From assembly GCF_040676675.1 (NCBI RefSeq), contig NZ_JBFAPK010000035.1:1-64000 (forward strand): 64,000 nucleotides of DNA. The letters run 5' to 3'. The DNA is from JBFAPK01 sp040676675 (GTDB taxonomy: Bacteria > Actinomycetota > Actinomycetes > Mycobacteriales > Micromonosporaceae). The first letter of the stretch is position 1, and every line of letters starts with the position of its first letter. A program made the translations under genes and the position numbers. Below the pieces are notes generated by a model that saw only the letters and a program-made list of their open reading frames with translations, did not search any database and had not been told where the DNA came from. Shown here one piece after another: positions 48,166-56,373 of the stretch.

Positions 48166-49383
48166 TCACCTGACCGTGAGCGTGGCCCTGTTGTCCCAGT
48201 CGCCGAAGTCGACGGCGACGCCGCCCTTGTCGTCGAGCGTCTGGAACGCGACGGTGCCCCTGGTCGGCGGCTCCGTACCGGTGGTGAGAATGTGGAAGGT
48301 GAGCTTGCGTTCGGTCCTCGGCGCCATCGGCGGCAGGTCGCAGTAGAGCTTCTCACCCTCCGTGCTGACCTTCTGGCAGGCGTACCAGCCGGGGCTGGCG
48401 GTGGCCTGGCCGCCTCCGGGGCTGAGCGTGAAGACGAGCCGGGGGCGTTCGGCCGTCAGCTCACCGAGGTTGTTCATGGTGACGGTGACCGCCCCGGTGC
48501 GCTGGCCGGCGTCGTCCGCCGCCCCGTAGACCAGGTCGGTCGCGGTGACGGCCAGGCTCATCCGGCGCGGGTTCTCGGGGAAGCCGCGCTCCCCCTCGGA
48601 CTGGACGAACCTCTTCCCGTCCCAGGTGTAGCCGCGCCACTGGCGCAGCGTCCAGGCGACGTCCCAGCCGCCGCCCGGCGCGATGTCGCCCAGCTGCACG
48701 CGGACCAGGCCGTCGGGGCGCACCTCGACGTCGTCGAAGATCCACTCGGGCGGCCCCTGCTCGGTCCGGGTGACCCGGCCCATCGCGACGATCCTGCCGC
48801 TCTCGTCCCGGTCGAACGCGACCACCTGCCGCGGCCCGTGGGTACCGACGACACAGTGGACGGTGGCCACCGTCTCGGTCGCCCCGTCGCGGTCGACGTC
48901 ACCGTAGGCCAGGGCCACGAGGAGGTTGTCGCCGTCGCGGGCCGTCTCCTCCGTCAGCCGTACCCGGCTGTTCTCGCAGGGCGACCTGGCCGGCCAGGCG
49001 GGCAGGTCGAGCCGGGCGCCGAGCAGTTGGGCCCGGGAGATCCGGCCGTCCGGTACGCCGGGGGTGGCCGAGACGGTCGGGGTCGGGGCGGCGGTCGGGG
49101 TGGGCGCCACAGTCGGCGACGGGGTCGGCCGGCCCGTGCTGGCCGGACCGGTGGGCGGAGGGGAGTTCCGGCCCAGCGCGGCGTACCCGGCCACCGGGGC
49201 GAGCACGAGCACCAGCGCCACGGCCAGCCCGGTGGTGATCGCGACCCGACGGCGACGGCGGACCGTGTGCCGTACCGCGTCCGGACCGGGCGGGCTCACC
49301 CGGCCGGACAGCTCCGTACGGAAGGCGACGAACGCGGCGTCCAGCGCGCCGGCGTCGTACCCGGTGTCGTTGTGGTCAGCCAT
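48166..49383 (-). CDS. Single-pass membrane protein linked to a SigE-family sigma factor
   Basis: 405 aa. A short cytoplasmic part (~45 residues) ends in the basic run VRRRRR, followed by one membrane segment (VAITTGLAVALVLVLAPVAGYAALG). A Pro/Thr linker and a large extracytoplasmic domain (LVALAYGDVDRDGATETVATV, WTLRQWRGYTWDGKRF) follow. The topology is that of an anti-sigma or sensor protein, but no zinc anti-sigma motif is visible. It starts 8 bp inside the end of the sigma gene, so it is almost certainly co-expressed. Confidence 0.78.
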   Translation of the reverse strand: MADHNDTGYDAGALDAAFVAFRTELSGRVSPPGPDAVRHTVRRRRRVAITTGLAVALVLVLAPVAGYAALGRNSPPPTGPASTGRPTPSPTVAPTPTAAPTPTVSATPGVPDGRISRAQLLGARLDLPAWPARSPCENSRVRLTEETARDGDNLLVALAYGDVDRDGATETVATVHCVVGTHGPRQVVAFDRDESGRIVAMGRVTRTEQGPPEWIFDDVEVRPDGLVRVQLGDIAPGGGWDVAWTLRQWRGYTWDGKRFVQSEGERGFPENPRRMSLAVTATDLVYGAADDAGQRTGAVTVTMNNLGELTAERPRLVFTLSPGGGQATASPGWYACQKVSTEGEKLYCDLPPMAPRTERKLTFHILTTGTEPPTRGTVAFQTLDDKGGVAVDFGDWDNRATLTVR

Positions 49384-49933
49384 CGTTCCGCTCCTTACGG
49401 TCGGCCAGCTCGGCGGCGAGCGCGACCCGGCCCCGGTGCAACCAGGACTTCACGGTTCCCTCCGCCACGCCCTCCTGGCGGGCGATCTCGGCGACCGCCA
49501 TGTCGGCGAGGTAGTGCAGCACCACCGCGCGCCGGTGCTGCGGTGGCAGGAGCGCGAGCGCGGCGGTGAGGGCGACCCGGTCCGGGGTCGGCCCGGGAAC
49601 GTGCTCCTCCCGCTGCCGGCGCAGGTAGGTCTGGGCGGTGCGCAGCCGGCGCCACCGGCTGGTGGCCAGGTTCCACGCGACCCGGCGGACCCAGGCGACC
49701 GGATCGTCGTACCGGACCACCCGGTCCCAGCGCGCGAACGCCCGGCAGAACGCCTCCTGCACCAGGTCCTGCGCCTGCCCCAGGTCTCCCGTGTAGGCGC
49801 AGAGCTGCAATGTCATGGGCCGGAAGTGGGCGTGGTAGAACGCGTCGAAGTCGATCCCCGCGGACCCGCCCGTACCGACGTCGTCGGCGGGCGTGACCGG
49901 TGGCAACGCGTCAAGGTTCAGTTCTGTCGTCAC
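49376..49933 (-). CDS. SigE-family ECF RNA polymerase sigma factor
   Basis: 185 aa. Region 2 is FDAFYHAHFRPMTLQLCAYTG through LVQEAFCRAFARWDRV. Region 4 is LLPPQHRRAVVLHYLADMAVAEIARQEG with SWLHRGRVALA. This group is common in actinobacteria and usually has a membrane partner encoded next. GTG 49933 is chosen for GGGGAGGATGG upstream; the longer frame to 49984 is Gly/Pro-rich. It is divergent from the micropeptide gene, with 234 bp between the starts. Confidence 0.9.
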   Translation of the reverse strand: MTTELNLDALPPVTPADDVGTGGSAGIDFDAFYHAHFRPMTLQLCAYTGDLGQAQDLVQEAFCRAFARWDRVVRYDDPVAWVRRVAWNLATSRWRRLRTAQTYLRRQREEHVPGPTPDRVALTAALALLPPQHRRAVVLHYLADMAVAEIARQEGVAEGTVKSWLHRGRVALAAELADRKERNDG

Positions 49934-50062
49934 CGTCGGCCATCCTCCCCACCCCGGGCCCCCGCCGGGAGACGCCGTTAACACGCCCTCCGGGCCGCGC
50001 GGGTTGCGCAGCCCCCCGGCGCGGCGGCTGTCGGTTGCCCGACGCGGCGCGGCTGGCCTGGG

Positions 50063-50113
50063 CGCTTTCCGCCGGGCGGGCTACGGCGGTTATGCGGAAA
50101 GCGGTTGGTAAGC
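50063..50113 (+). promoter_or_regulatory. Inverted repeat and 11-bp-spaced direct repeat upstream of the micropeptide
   Basis: CGCTTTCCGC (50063-50072) and GCGGAAAGCG (50094-50103) form a perfect inverted repeat. GGAAAGC (50096-50102) and GGTAAGC (50107-50113) are heptamers 11 bp apart, the spacing used by SARP regulators. A SARP-family gene lies 3 kb away. Binding is inferred. Confidence 0.5.
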
Positions 50114-50167
50114 GCCGGACAGCATCCTCGGTTCCAGCCAGATCCGGATCCCGGAAAGGGGACTCAC

Positions 50168-50236
50168 ATGGTCAAGCACTACATCAAGCACGCCCTCAGC
50201 ACGCTCGCCGGCGCGATGTTCGTGCTCAACGGCTGA
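50168..50236 (+). CDS. Micropeptide gene (22 aa), candidate precursor or signal peptide
   Basis: ATG 50168 is 6 nt after GGAAAGGGG. The product begins MVKHYIKHALST, with two Lys-His motifs, and ends in the hydrophobic AGAMFVLNG, so it is a short amphipathic or membrane-seeking peptide. It is followed by two strong hairpins and then the ligase gene, a layout common for peptide precursors made in excess over their enzymes. The wobble positions are G/C-rich as in real genes. I do not recognise the peptide, and it could also be a regulatory leader ORF. Confidence 0.6.
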   Translation: MVKHYIKHALSTLAGAMFVLNG

Positions 50237-50252
50237 GCGACCCGCCTCGCCA

Positions 50253-50299
50253 GGGCAGGCGCCGGCCGGCGCGAGCCGGGGCCACACCGGCGTCTGCCC
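50253..50299 (+). terminator. First intercistronic hairpin after the micropeptide
   Basis: GGGCAGGCGCCGG (50253-50265) pairs with 50287-50299 over 13 bp, with one G-U pair in RNA and a 21-nt loop. Confidence 0.7.
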
Positions 50300-50320
50300 G
50301 AGGCCAGCACGTCGTTCCAC

Positions 50321-50349
50321 CCCGGAGCCGATCTCCCGCCGGCTCCGGG
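50321..50349 (+). terminator. Second intercistronic hairpin before the ligase gene
   Basis: CCCGGAGCCG (50321-50330) pairs perfectly with 50340-50349 around a 9-nt loop, 22 bp before the ligase start. It is a probable attenuator or mRNA-stabilising structure. Confidence 0.75.
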
Positions 50350-50371
50350 CCCTCCCGCCGGAAGGTTCCGC

Positions 50372-51832
50372 GTGTTCGCCACCGCCATCCACCAGCTCCG
50401 GTACGCCGCCGGCCTGCTGCGCGGCGAGGAGATGCCCGTCGCGAGCCTCGCCCGACTCGCCCGTGACCTCGTCGCCACGGTCGCCGAGTTCGGCGAGCCG
50501 GGCGAGGATTCCCAACTGCTGCCGGGCCAGCAGCAGGCACCCGACCCCGAGGTCGCCCGTACGATCACCACCCGCAGCCTGCGCAAGACCGCCGGCCGGG
50601 CCGCGGCGCGTACCGCCTACTACGCGCGACTCTTCGCCGACGGCGCGCCCCCGCCGGCGGAGCTGACCCTGGAGAGCTGGACGGAGCTGCCGGTCACCCC
50701 CAAGGCCGCCCTGCGCGGCATGCCCGCCGCCTTCGTCGCCGCCGGGGTCGAGCCGGCCCTGCTGGCGCTCACCACCGGCACGACCGGCCAGCCCACCTCC
50801 GTCTGGTTCAGCCGGCGGGAACTGGAGCTGCTGACCGCGCTCAACACCATCTCGGCGGTGCTCAGCCAGCGGCTGCGGCCCGGTCACGTGGTCGCCTTCG
50901 CCGGCTCGTCCCGGGCGACCGTACCGCTGCTGGGGGTCGGCACCGCCGTACCGGCGGTCGGGGCGACGTTCGTGCAGTTCGGCACGATCGAACCGCGGGT
51001 GGCGGTCGAGCGGCTCGCGGCCCCGCTGCCGCTGCCCGGGTCGCCCCGGCAGGTCACCCACCTGACCGCCAACACGTCCTACCTGGCCGCCCTGGTCGCG
51101 GTCGCCGAGCGGGAGGGCTGGCGCCCGGCCGACTTCGGCCTGGAGTCGATCCAGGTCGGCGGCGAGGTGCTGACCGAGGCGCTGCGCGCCCGGGCCGCCG
51201 CGGTCTTCGGTGCCGAGGTCAACATCGGCTACCTGCTCACCGAGGCGGTACCGGCCGGCGCCGCCCGCTGCACCGCCGGCCACCTGCACTACGGCCGCGA
51301 GTTCGCGCACTTCGAGTTCCTCGACCCGGTCACGTACCGGCCCGCGGAACCGGGCGGTACCGGCATCGTGGTGATCACCCCGTTCGTCCCGTACCGGGAG
51401 TGCACGCTGCTGCTGCGGTACGCGACCGGGGACCTGGTCCGGCTGCTCGACACCGCGCCGACCTGCGAACTGGCCGCGATCCCGGCCACCTCGGACGTCA
51501 TCGGCCGGTACACCGGCGAGCTGAGCCTGCGGGTGCCGCACCGGGACGTGCTGGAGGTGCTCGACGCCGAGCCCGCCGTGCCGCTGCCGGTCCGGTACGC
51601 GCTGGTCGACCAGCGGCTCGGCCCGGTGCTGCACGTGTCGGTGGAGCGCTCCTCCCCCGCGCTGCTGGCCCGGCTGGAGGAGGCGGTCGCCGCGCGCGGG
51701 CTCGACATCTGCGGGGTCATGCTGCACGAGGACGCGGCGGACCTGCCGCGGACCCCGCCGCTCCGCGCCGACCTGACGGAACGCTCCTTCGACCGGTACG
51801 GGGTGCGCGCACGGACACCAGCACCCGTGTGA
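50372..51832 (+). CDS. PaaK/coenzyme F390 synthetase-like adenylate-forming ligase
   Basis: 486 aa. The ATP-binding P-loop-like motif is LALTTGTTGQPTSVWFS. The middle part has LESIQVGGEVLTEALR and NIGYLLTEAVPAG, and the later hinge region is LLRYATGDLVRLLD. This places it with phenylacetate-CoA ligase/F390 synthetase-type enzymes that adenylate a carboxylate, or F420. Its acceptor is unknown. GTG 50372 follows GGAAGG by 6 nt. Position right behind the micropeptide suggests that the peptide or an acyl group joined to it may be the substrate. Confidence 0.8.
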   Translation: MFATAIHQLRYAAGLLRGEEMPVASLARLARDLVATVAEFGEPGEDSQLLPGQQQAPDPEVARTITTRSLRKTAGRAAARTAYYARLFADGAPPPAELTLESWTELPVTPKAALRGMPAAFVAAGVEPALLALTTGTTGQPTSVWFSRRELELLTALNTISAVLSQRLRPGHVVAFAGSSRATVPLLGVGTAVPAVGATFVQFGTIEPRVAVERLAAPLPLPGSPRQVTHLTANTSYLAALVAVAEREGWRPADFGLESIQVGGEVLTEALRARAAAVFGAEVNIGYLLTEAVPAGAARCTAGHLHYGREFAHFEFLDPVTYRPAEPGGTGIVVITPFVPYRECTLLLRYATGDLVRLLDTAPTCELAAIPATSDVIGRYTGELSLRVPHRDVLEVLDAEPAVPLPVRYALVDQRLGPVLHVSVERSSPALLARLEEAVAARGLDICGVMLHEDAADLPRTPPLRADLTERSFDRYGVRARTPAPV

Positions 51833-51944
51833 GCCGCCCAGCGCCACCCCGCACCGCCCCGGTCCGCGCGCACCGCCGCGCGCGCCCACGCCCGAGACCC
51901 GGCCCCGCCCGCGACCCGGCCACCCCGGCTGAAAGGTGAACCCG

Positions 51945-53114
51945 ATGGTTCCCGCGATCGTCACGCTCAACGTCTGCGTGGCCGCGCTGGTCGGCGCCAC
52001 CGTGGCCTTCGCCGGCCGCTACCGGCTGCCCCGGCCGCCGATCGGCACCTACACGTACGGCGACATGATGATCATCATCACGATGGTGGTGGTCGCCCCG
52101 CTGGCGTACCTGGCCCTGCCCGGCCCGGTGGTGGCCACGGTCTTCGGGCTGGTGCTGCTGGTCGCCGTGCAGCTGGGACTCGCGCCGCTGCTCGGCGGCC
52201 GGGTGGCGTGGCTGGTCGCGACCGGGCTCTGCCTGGTCACCGCCGCCGCCTGGCTGCTCGACCGGCCGGTACCGGTGATCCTGCTGACCGACGCGCTGCT
52301 CGCGGTCGGGGTGATCGCGGTGGCGAGCCTCTGGGCCGGCAGCGGCATGCGCGCCGGGCACGTGGCCTTCCTGGCCGCGCTGCTCACCGCGTACGACCTG
52401 GCCGCGACCACGCTCACCACGGTGATGACCCGCTTCTTCGAGCAGGTGCAGGGGCTGCCGTTCGCGCCGCTCTTCCTCGTCTCGCACGGCGCCGAACCCG
52501 TCGGTATCGGCCTCGGCGACCTGCTGATGCTCGCGCTCTTCCCGCTCGTCGCGCAGCGCTCGTTCGGCCGCCCGGCCGGGCTGGTGGCGGCCGTGACGGG
52601 GTGCGCGGTCACGGCCACCGTCGGGGTGCTCTTCGCGACCGGCGTACTGAGCACCGGCGTACCGCTGCTCACCGTGCTCGGGCCGCTGATCGTCGGCCAG
52701 TACGCGCTCTGGCGCGCGCTCGGCCGGCGGGAGCGGCGCAACTGGCAGTGGCAGCGGGGTCTGCCGGCCGTCGGGGCGGGCCCGGTCGGGCCCGATCCGG
52801 CGCTGGTGACGGCGCTCGGCCTGGCCGGGCCGGACGGTCCGCCCGAGGAGGAGTGGCTCGCCGTGCACGAGGGACGGATCGTCGGCGCGGGCGCCTCGCC
52901 GGGTCTGGCTCGGCGCGCCGCCCGCGAGGGCGGATGCGCGGCGGTTCCGCTGGTCCGCCGCGCGACCGGCCTCGACCCGACCACGCCCAGCGCCGGCACG
53001 GAGGCACCCGGCCTCGACCCGACCACGCCCAGCGCCGGCACGGAGGCACCCGGCCTCGACCCGGCCAGGACCGACCGCGCCGGGGCCGCCCGGCCGGCGG
53101 CGCGGAACCGCTGA
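51945..53114 (+). CDS. Presenilin-like nine-segment membrane protein, candidate intramembrane aspartyl protease
   Basis: 389 aa. About nine hydrophobic segments span residues 4-255. Segment 6 contains Tyr150-Asp151 (LLTAYDLAATT) and segment 7 contains Gly189-Leu-Gly-Asp192 (VGIGLGDLLMLALFP). These match the catalytic YD and GxGD motifs of presenilin/signal-peptide-peptidase proteins. The PAL motif is not exact; VPLLTVLGPLIVG near segment 9 may replace it. A soluble tail holds an in-frame 14-residue tandem repeat. ATG 51945 follows GAAAGGTGA. The family assignment is by motif and topology only. Confidence 0.6.
   Translation: MVPAIVTLNVCVAALVGATVAFAGRYRLPRPPIGTYTYGDMMIIITMVVVAPLAYLALPGPVVATVFGLVLLVAVQLGLAPLLGGRVAWLVATGLCLVTAAAWLLDRPVPVILLTDALLAVGVIAVASLWAGSGMRAGHVAFLAALLTAYDLAATTLTTVMTRFFEQVQGLPFAPLFLVSHGAEPVGIGLGDLLMLALFPLVAQRSFGRPAGLVAAVTGCAVTATVGVLFATGVLSTGVPLLTVLGPLIVGQYALWRALGRRERRNWQWQRGLPAVGAGPVGPDPALVTALGLAGPDGPPEEEWLAVHEGRIVGAGASPGLARRAAREGGCAAVPLVRRATGLDPTTPSAGTEAPGLDPTTPSAGTEAPGLDPARTDRAGAARPAARNR
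52968..53063 (+). repeat. In-frame 42-bp tandem repeat in the presenilin-like gene
   Basis: Two exact 42-bp copies (52968-53009 and 53010-53051) encode GLDPTTPSAGTEAP twice, with a third partial copy after them. Confidence 0.95.
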
Positions 53115-53182
53115 CCGGGCCCGCCGTGCCGTCCGATACGAACCGGGGGCGGACGGCGCGGCGGGTCCGGCAGCGGAACCAA

Positions 53183-53262
53183 CCGTCGAGGGCCGTCCGG
53201 ATCGGCCAGCGCCGCGCCGACCGCACCGCCCGTCAGGGGCCGTCCGGCTCGGCCAACGCCGC
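53183..53262 (-). repeat. Diverged duplicate of the SARP-gene 3' end
   Basis: The last 33 bp of the regulator gene, including its stop (53230-53262), recur 47 bp downstream at 53183-53215 with about four changes; the stop TGA has become CGA. Confidence 0.85.
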
Positions 53263-56200
53263 GCGGGCCCGCTCCGCGCCGGCCAGGGCGCCGATGTCCA
53301 GGAAGGTCTCCTCGGCCTCCCGCAGCCGGGCGGCGGCCAGCTCGTGCTGACCCAGCCGCCGTCGCGCCGTGCCGAGGTCCAGCAGGGCGGGTGCGCGCAG
53401 CCGGGGCACCGGCAACCGCCGTACCGCCTCCTCCAGGTAGGGCACGGCGCGGTCGATGTCGCCGCCGCGCAGCTCCAGCCGGCCGAGGGCGTGCAGGGTA
53501 CGGCCCATGCCGCGGCCGTCGTCGGAGCACTGGAACCAGGAGAGGGCCGCGGTCAGGTACTCCCGCGCCTGGCCCAGGTCGGGCCGGTCCACGAAGACCA
53601 GGCCGATGTTGAGCAGCAGGTACGCCTCGCCCTCCCGGTCCTGGATCTCGCGTACCAGCCCGAGGCACTCCCGGTAGCCGGCGAGCGCCTCGACGATCCG
53701 CCCCTCCTGCTCGTGCCACATCGCCACCCGGCGCAGCCCGAGGGCGAGCGACCGTGGGCTGCCGACGGCCCGCAGCAGGGCCAGACCCCGGCGGAAGTGC
53801 CGCGCCGCGACGGGGCTGTTGCCGTACTCGTAGCGCATCCGGGCCAGCGCGGTGAGCGCCAGCCCCTGGCCGGTACGGTCGTCGAGGAACCGGTACAGCC
53901 AGAGCGCGGCCCGCAGCCGGCCCAGCGCGGCCGGCACGTCGCCGAGCTGCTCGTGCAGCTGGGCGAGGAGGAACGCGGCCCGCGCCGCACCCCACGCGTC
54001 GGCCAGCCGGTCGAAGGAGTCCGCGGCCGCCCGCGCCGCGGCCAGCGCGCCGGGCAGGTCACCGGCGTCGTGGCGCCCGCCGGCCAGTTCGAGCTGGGTG
54101 TAGGCGACGCCGAGCGGGTCGTCCGCCGCCCGGGCCGCGCCGAGCGCGCGCCGGAAGATCTCGATCCGCTCGCGGGCCCGGGCGGTCAGCTCCAGGTGGT
54201 ACGCCATCGCGACGGGCAGCGCCCACACCGGCGGCCCGAGGCCCAGCTCGCCGGCCTGGCCGACGAGCGCGAGCAGCGAGGGCAGCTCGGCCTCGAACCA
54301 CGTCATCGGGTCGGCCAGCAGCCGGCCCGGGTCGGTCGGGAACCACCGGGGCACGCCCGCGGCCGAGAACGCGCGCAGCGGCGCGTCGGCGGCCGTCAGC
54401 TCCCGCAGCCGCAGGTCCGCGGCGCCGGCCAGGCCGAGCCAGCCGTCGATCACGCGGCCGAAGACGTCGCGCCGGTCCGCGTCGGCGTCCTGCGCGCCGG
54501 CCCGCTCCCGGGCGTACGCGCGGACCAGGTCGTTCAGCCGGTACCGGTGCTGCCCGGCCCGGTCCACGCCCGCGTACTCGATCAGGTGCAGGGTCACCAG
54601 CGAGTCCACGACGGACTCGCCCGCGACGGGGTCGTCGGCGATGGCCGCGAAGACCCACTTCGGTACGTCCGGCGCCGCCAGCAGCGCGACCATGCGCAGC
54701 GCGCGGCGGTGCTCGGCGGGCAGCGCCCGGTACGACAGCCCGATGCTGGCGCGCACGTCGAGGTCCCCGGCGGCGAACGGGTCCAGCCGCTGCCCCGCGC
54801 CGGCCAGTTCGGCGGCGACCTCTCCGAGCGTCAGGTCCGGGCGGGCGGCCAGCCGCTCGGCGATGATCCGGATGGCGAGCGGCAGCCCGGCGCAGCGCCG
54901 GAGGATCTCGGCGCCCGCCTCCGGCTCGGCGGCCAGCCGCGCCGCGCCGACCACCGACCGGAGCAGCGTGACCGCCTCGGGCTCGGAGAAGGAATTCAGC
55001 TCGAACCGGTGCGCGCCCTCCAACCCGGACAGCGGCCGGCGGCTGGTCACCAGCACCCCGCCGCCGGCGCCCGGGAGCAGCTGCCGGACCTGGGTCTCGT
55101 CGGCCGCGTCGTCGAGCACGAACAGGTACCGCCGGTCGACGGTGAGCGAGCGGATCAGGGCGCCCCGCTCGTCCGCGTCGGTCGGGATGGTCCGGCCCGG
55201 CACGCCGAGGGCCCGCAGCAGCTGCCCGGCCGCGCCGATCGCGGTCAGCGGGGCCGAGAAGCCGCGCAGGTTGAGGTAGAGCTGGCCGTCGGGGAAGTCG
55301 ACCCGGAGCCGGTGCGCCACCCGTACCGCCAGGGTGGTCTTGCCGACGCCGGCCGCGCCGCTGAGCACGATCACGGTACGGGTGGCGGCCGGGCCGGCCG
55401 GGTGGCACCAACCGGTCAGCCGCGCCATGGCGTCGTCGCGTCCGACGAAGTCCGGGACGTCGGCCGGGAGGGTGCAGGGGGCGCTCGGCCGTGGGCGGTT
55501 CTCCTCCGGGTAGCCCTGCCGCAGCACGCCGAGGTACGCCTCGTGCAGCACGCGGCTCGGGTCGACGCCGAGCTCGTCGGCGAGGCTGTCGCGCACCCGC
55601 TCGTACACCGCCAGCGCGTCGGCCTGCCGGCCCGCCCCGGCCAGGGCCCGTACGACGATCGCCTGGGTCGCCTCGTCGAGCGGGTCCTCCTCGGCCAGCG
55701 GCGACGCGAGCGCCAGCGCCGCGCCCCAGTCCCCGGCCGCCAGTGCGGCCTCCGCGCCGGCCACCGCCACCTGGCGCCGCTGCCGGTGCAGCTGGGCGAT
55801 CCCGAGACCGTCGTGCACGGGTACGTCCGCCAGGGCCGGCCCGCGCCAGAGGGCGAGCGCCTCGATCACCCGCTGGACCGTGACGGCCGGCGCGGTCGAC
55901 TCGACCCGGGCCGCCAGGGCGTGGAACAGCTCCACGTCGGTCATCCCGCCGGCCAGGTCGAGCCGGTACCCGGTGCCGGAGGTGTGCAGGGTGACGCCGG
56001 CGCCGACCTCGGCGAGCCAGCGGCGCAGCCGGTGCACGGCCAGGTGCACGCTGCGCTTGGCGGATCCGGCGCCGCCGGCGGGCCAGGCCGCGGTGTAGAG
56101 CCCGGCCACGGTGACCTCGGTGCCCGGGGCGAGGGCGAGCACGCCGAGCACCGCGCGGAGCAGGGGCGAGCCCGGCGTGTCCCAGCCGGCGCGGGTGCGT

Positions 56201-56322
56201 ACCAGCAGCGGGCCGAGCAGCGCGACCCGCACCGGTTCCGGTGGGCCGGCCGCGACCTCCCCGTGGTCCGGCGCGGACGCGGGCGATGTCCGGCGGGCCG
56301 GGGGTCCCGTCACGTTCACCAC
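53233..56322 (-). CDS. SARP-type regulator with NB-ARC ATPase and TPR domains (AfsR-like)
   Basis: 1029 aa. The N-terminal OmpR-like DNA-binding domain is VRVALLGPLLVRTRAG through HTSGTGYRLDL. The bacterial activation domain follows (EDPLDEATQAIVVRALAGAG). The NB-ARC ATPase has the Walker A GAAGVGKTTLAVRVAH and Walker B YLFVLDDAAD. The C-terminal ~400 residues are TPR repeats (GRTLHALGRLELRGGDIDRA). Such proteins activate secondary-metabolite and developmental genes. The start is uncertain; GTG 56322 or 56319 is likely. It converges on the presenilin-like gene. Confidence 0.9.
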   Translation of the reverse strand: MVNVTGPPARRTSPASAPDHGEVAAGPPEPVRVALLGPLLVRTRAGWDTPGSPLLRAVLGVLALAPGTEVTVAGLYTAAWPAGGAGSAKRSVHLAVHRLRRWLAEVGAGVTLHTSGTGYRLDLAGGMTDVELFHALAARVESTAPAVTVQRVIEALALWRGPALADVPVHDGLGIAQLHRQRRQVAVAGAEAALAAGDWGAALALASPLAEEDPLDEATQAIVVRALAGAGRQADALAVYERVRDSLADELGVDPSRVLHEAYLGVLRQGYPEENRPRPSAPCTLPADVPDFVGRDDAMARLTGWCHPAGPAATRTVIVLSGAAGVGKTTLAVRVAHRLRVDFPDGQLYLNLRGFSAPLTAIGAAGQLLRALGVPGRTIPTDADERGALIRSLTVDRRYLFVLDDAADETQVRQLLPGAGGGVLVTSRRPLSGLEGAHRFELNSFSEPEAVTLLRSVVGAARLAAEPEAGAEILRRCAGLPLAIRIIAERLAARPDLTLGEVAAELAGAGQRLDPFAAGDLDVRASIGLSYRALPAEHRRALRMVALLAAPDVPKWVFAAIADDPVAGESVVDSLVTLHLIEYAGVDRAGQHRYRLNDLVRAYARERAGAQDADADRRDVFGRVIDGWLGLAGAADLRLRELTAADAPLRAFSAAGVPRWFPTDPGRLLADPMTWFEAELPSLLALVGQAGELGLGPPVWALPVAMAYHLELTARARERIEIFRRALGAARAADDPLGVAYTQLELAGGRHDAGDLPGALAAARAAADSFDRLADAWGAARAAFLLAQLHEQLGDVPAALGRLRAALWLYRFLDDRTGQGLALTALARMRYEYGNSPVAARHFRRGLALLRAVGSPRSLALGLRRVAMWHEQEGRIVEALAGYRECLGLVREIQDREGEAYLLLNIGLVFVDRPDLGQAREYLTAALSWFQCSDDGRGMGRTLHALGRLELRGGDIDRAVPYLEEAVRRLPVPRLRAPALLDLGTARRRLGQHELAAARLREAEETFLDIGALAGAERARAALAEPDGP

Positions 56323-56373
56323 AATGCCGCCCGCGCGACATGTGATCAAGTGCGTTCCGGTTACCGGTGGATG

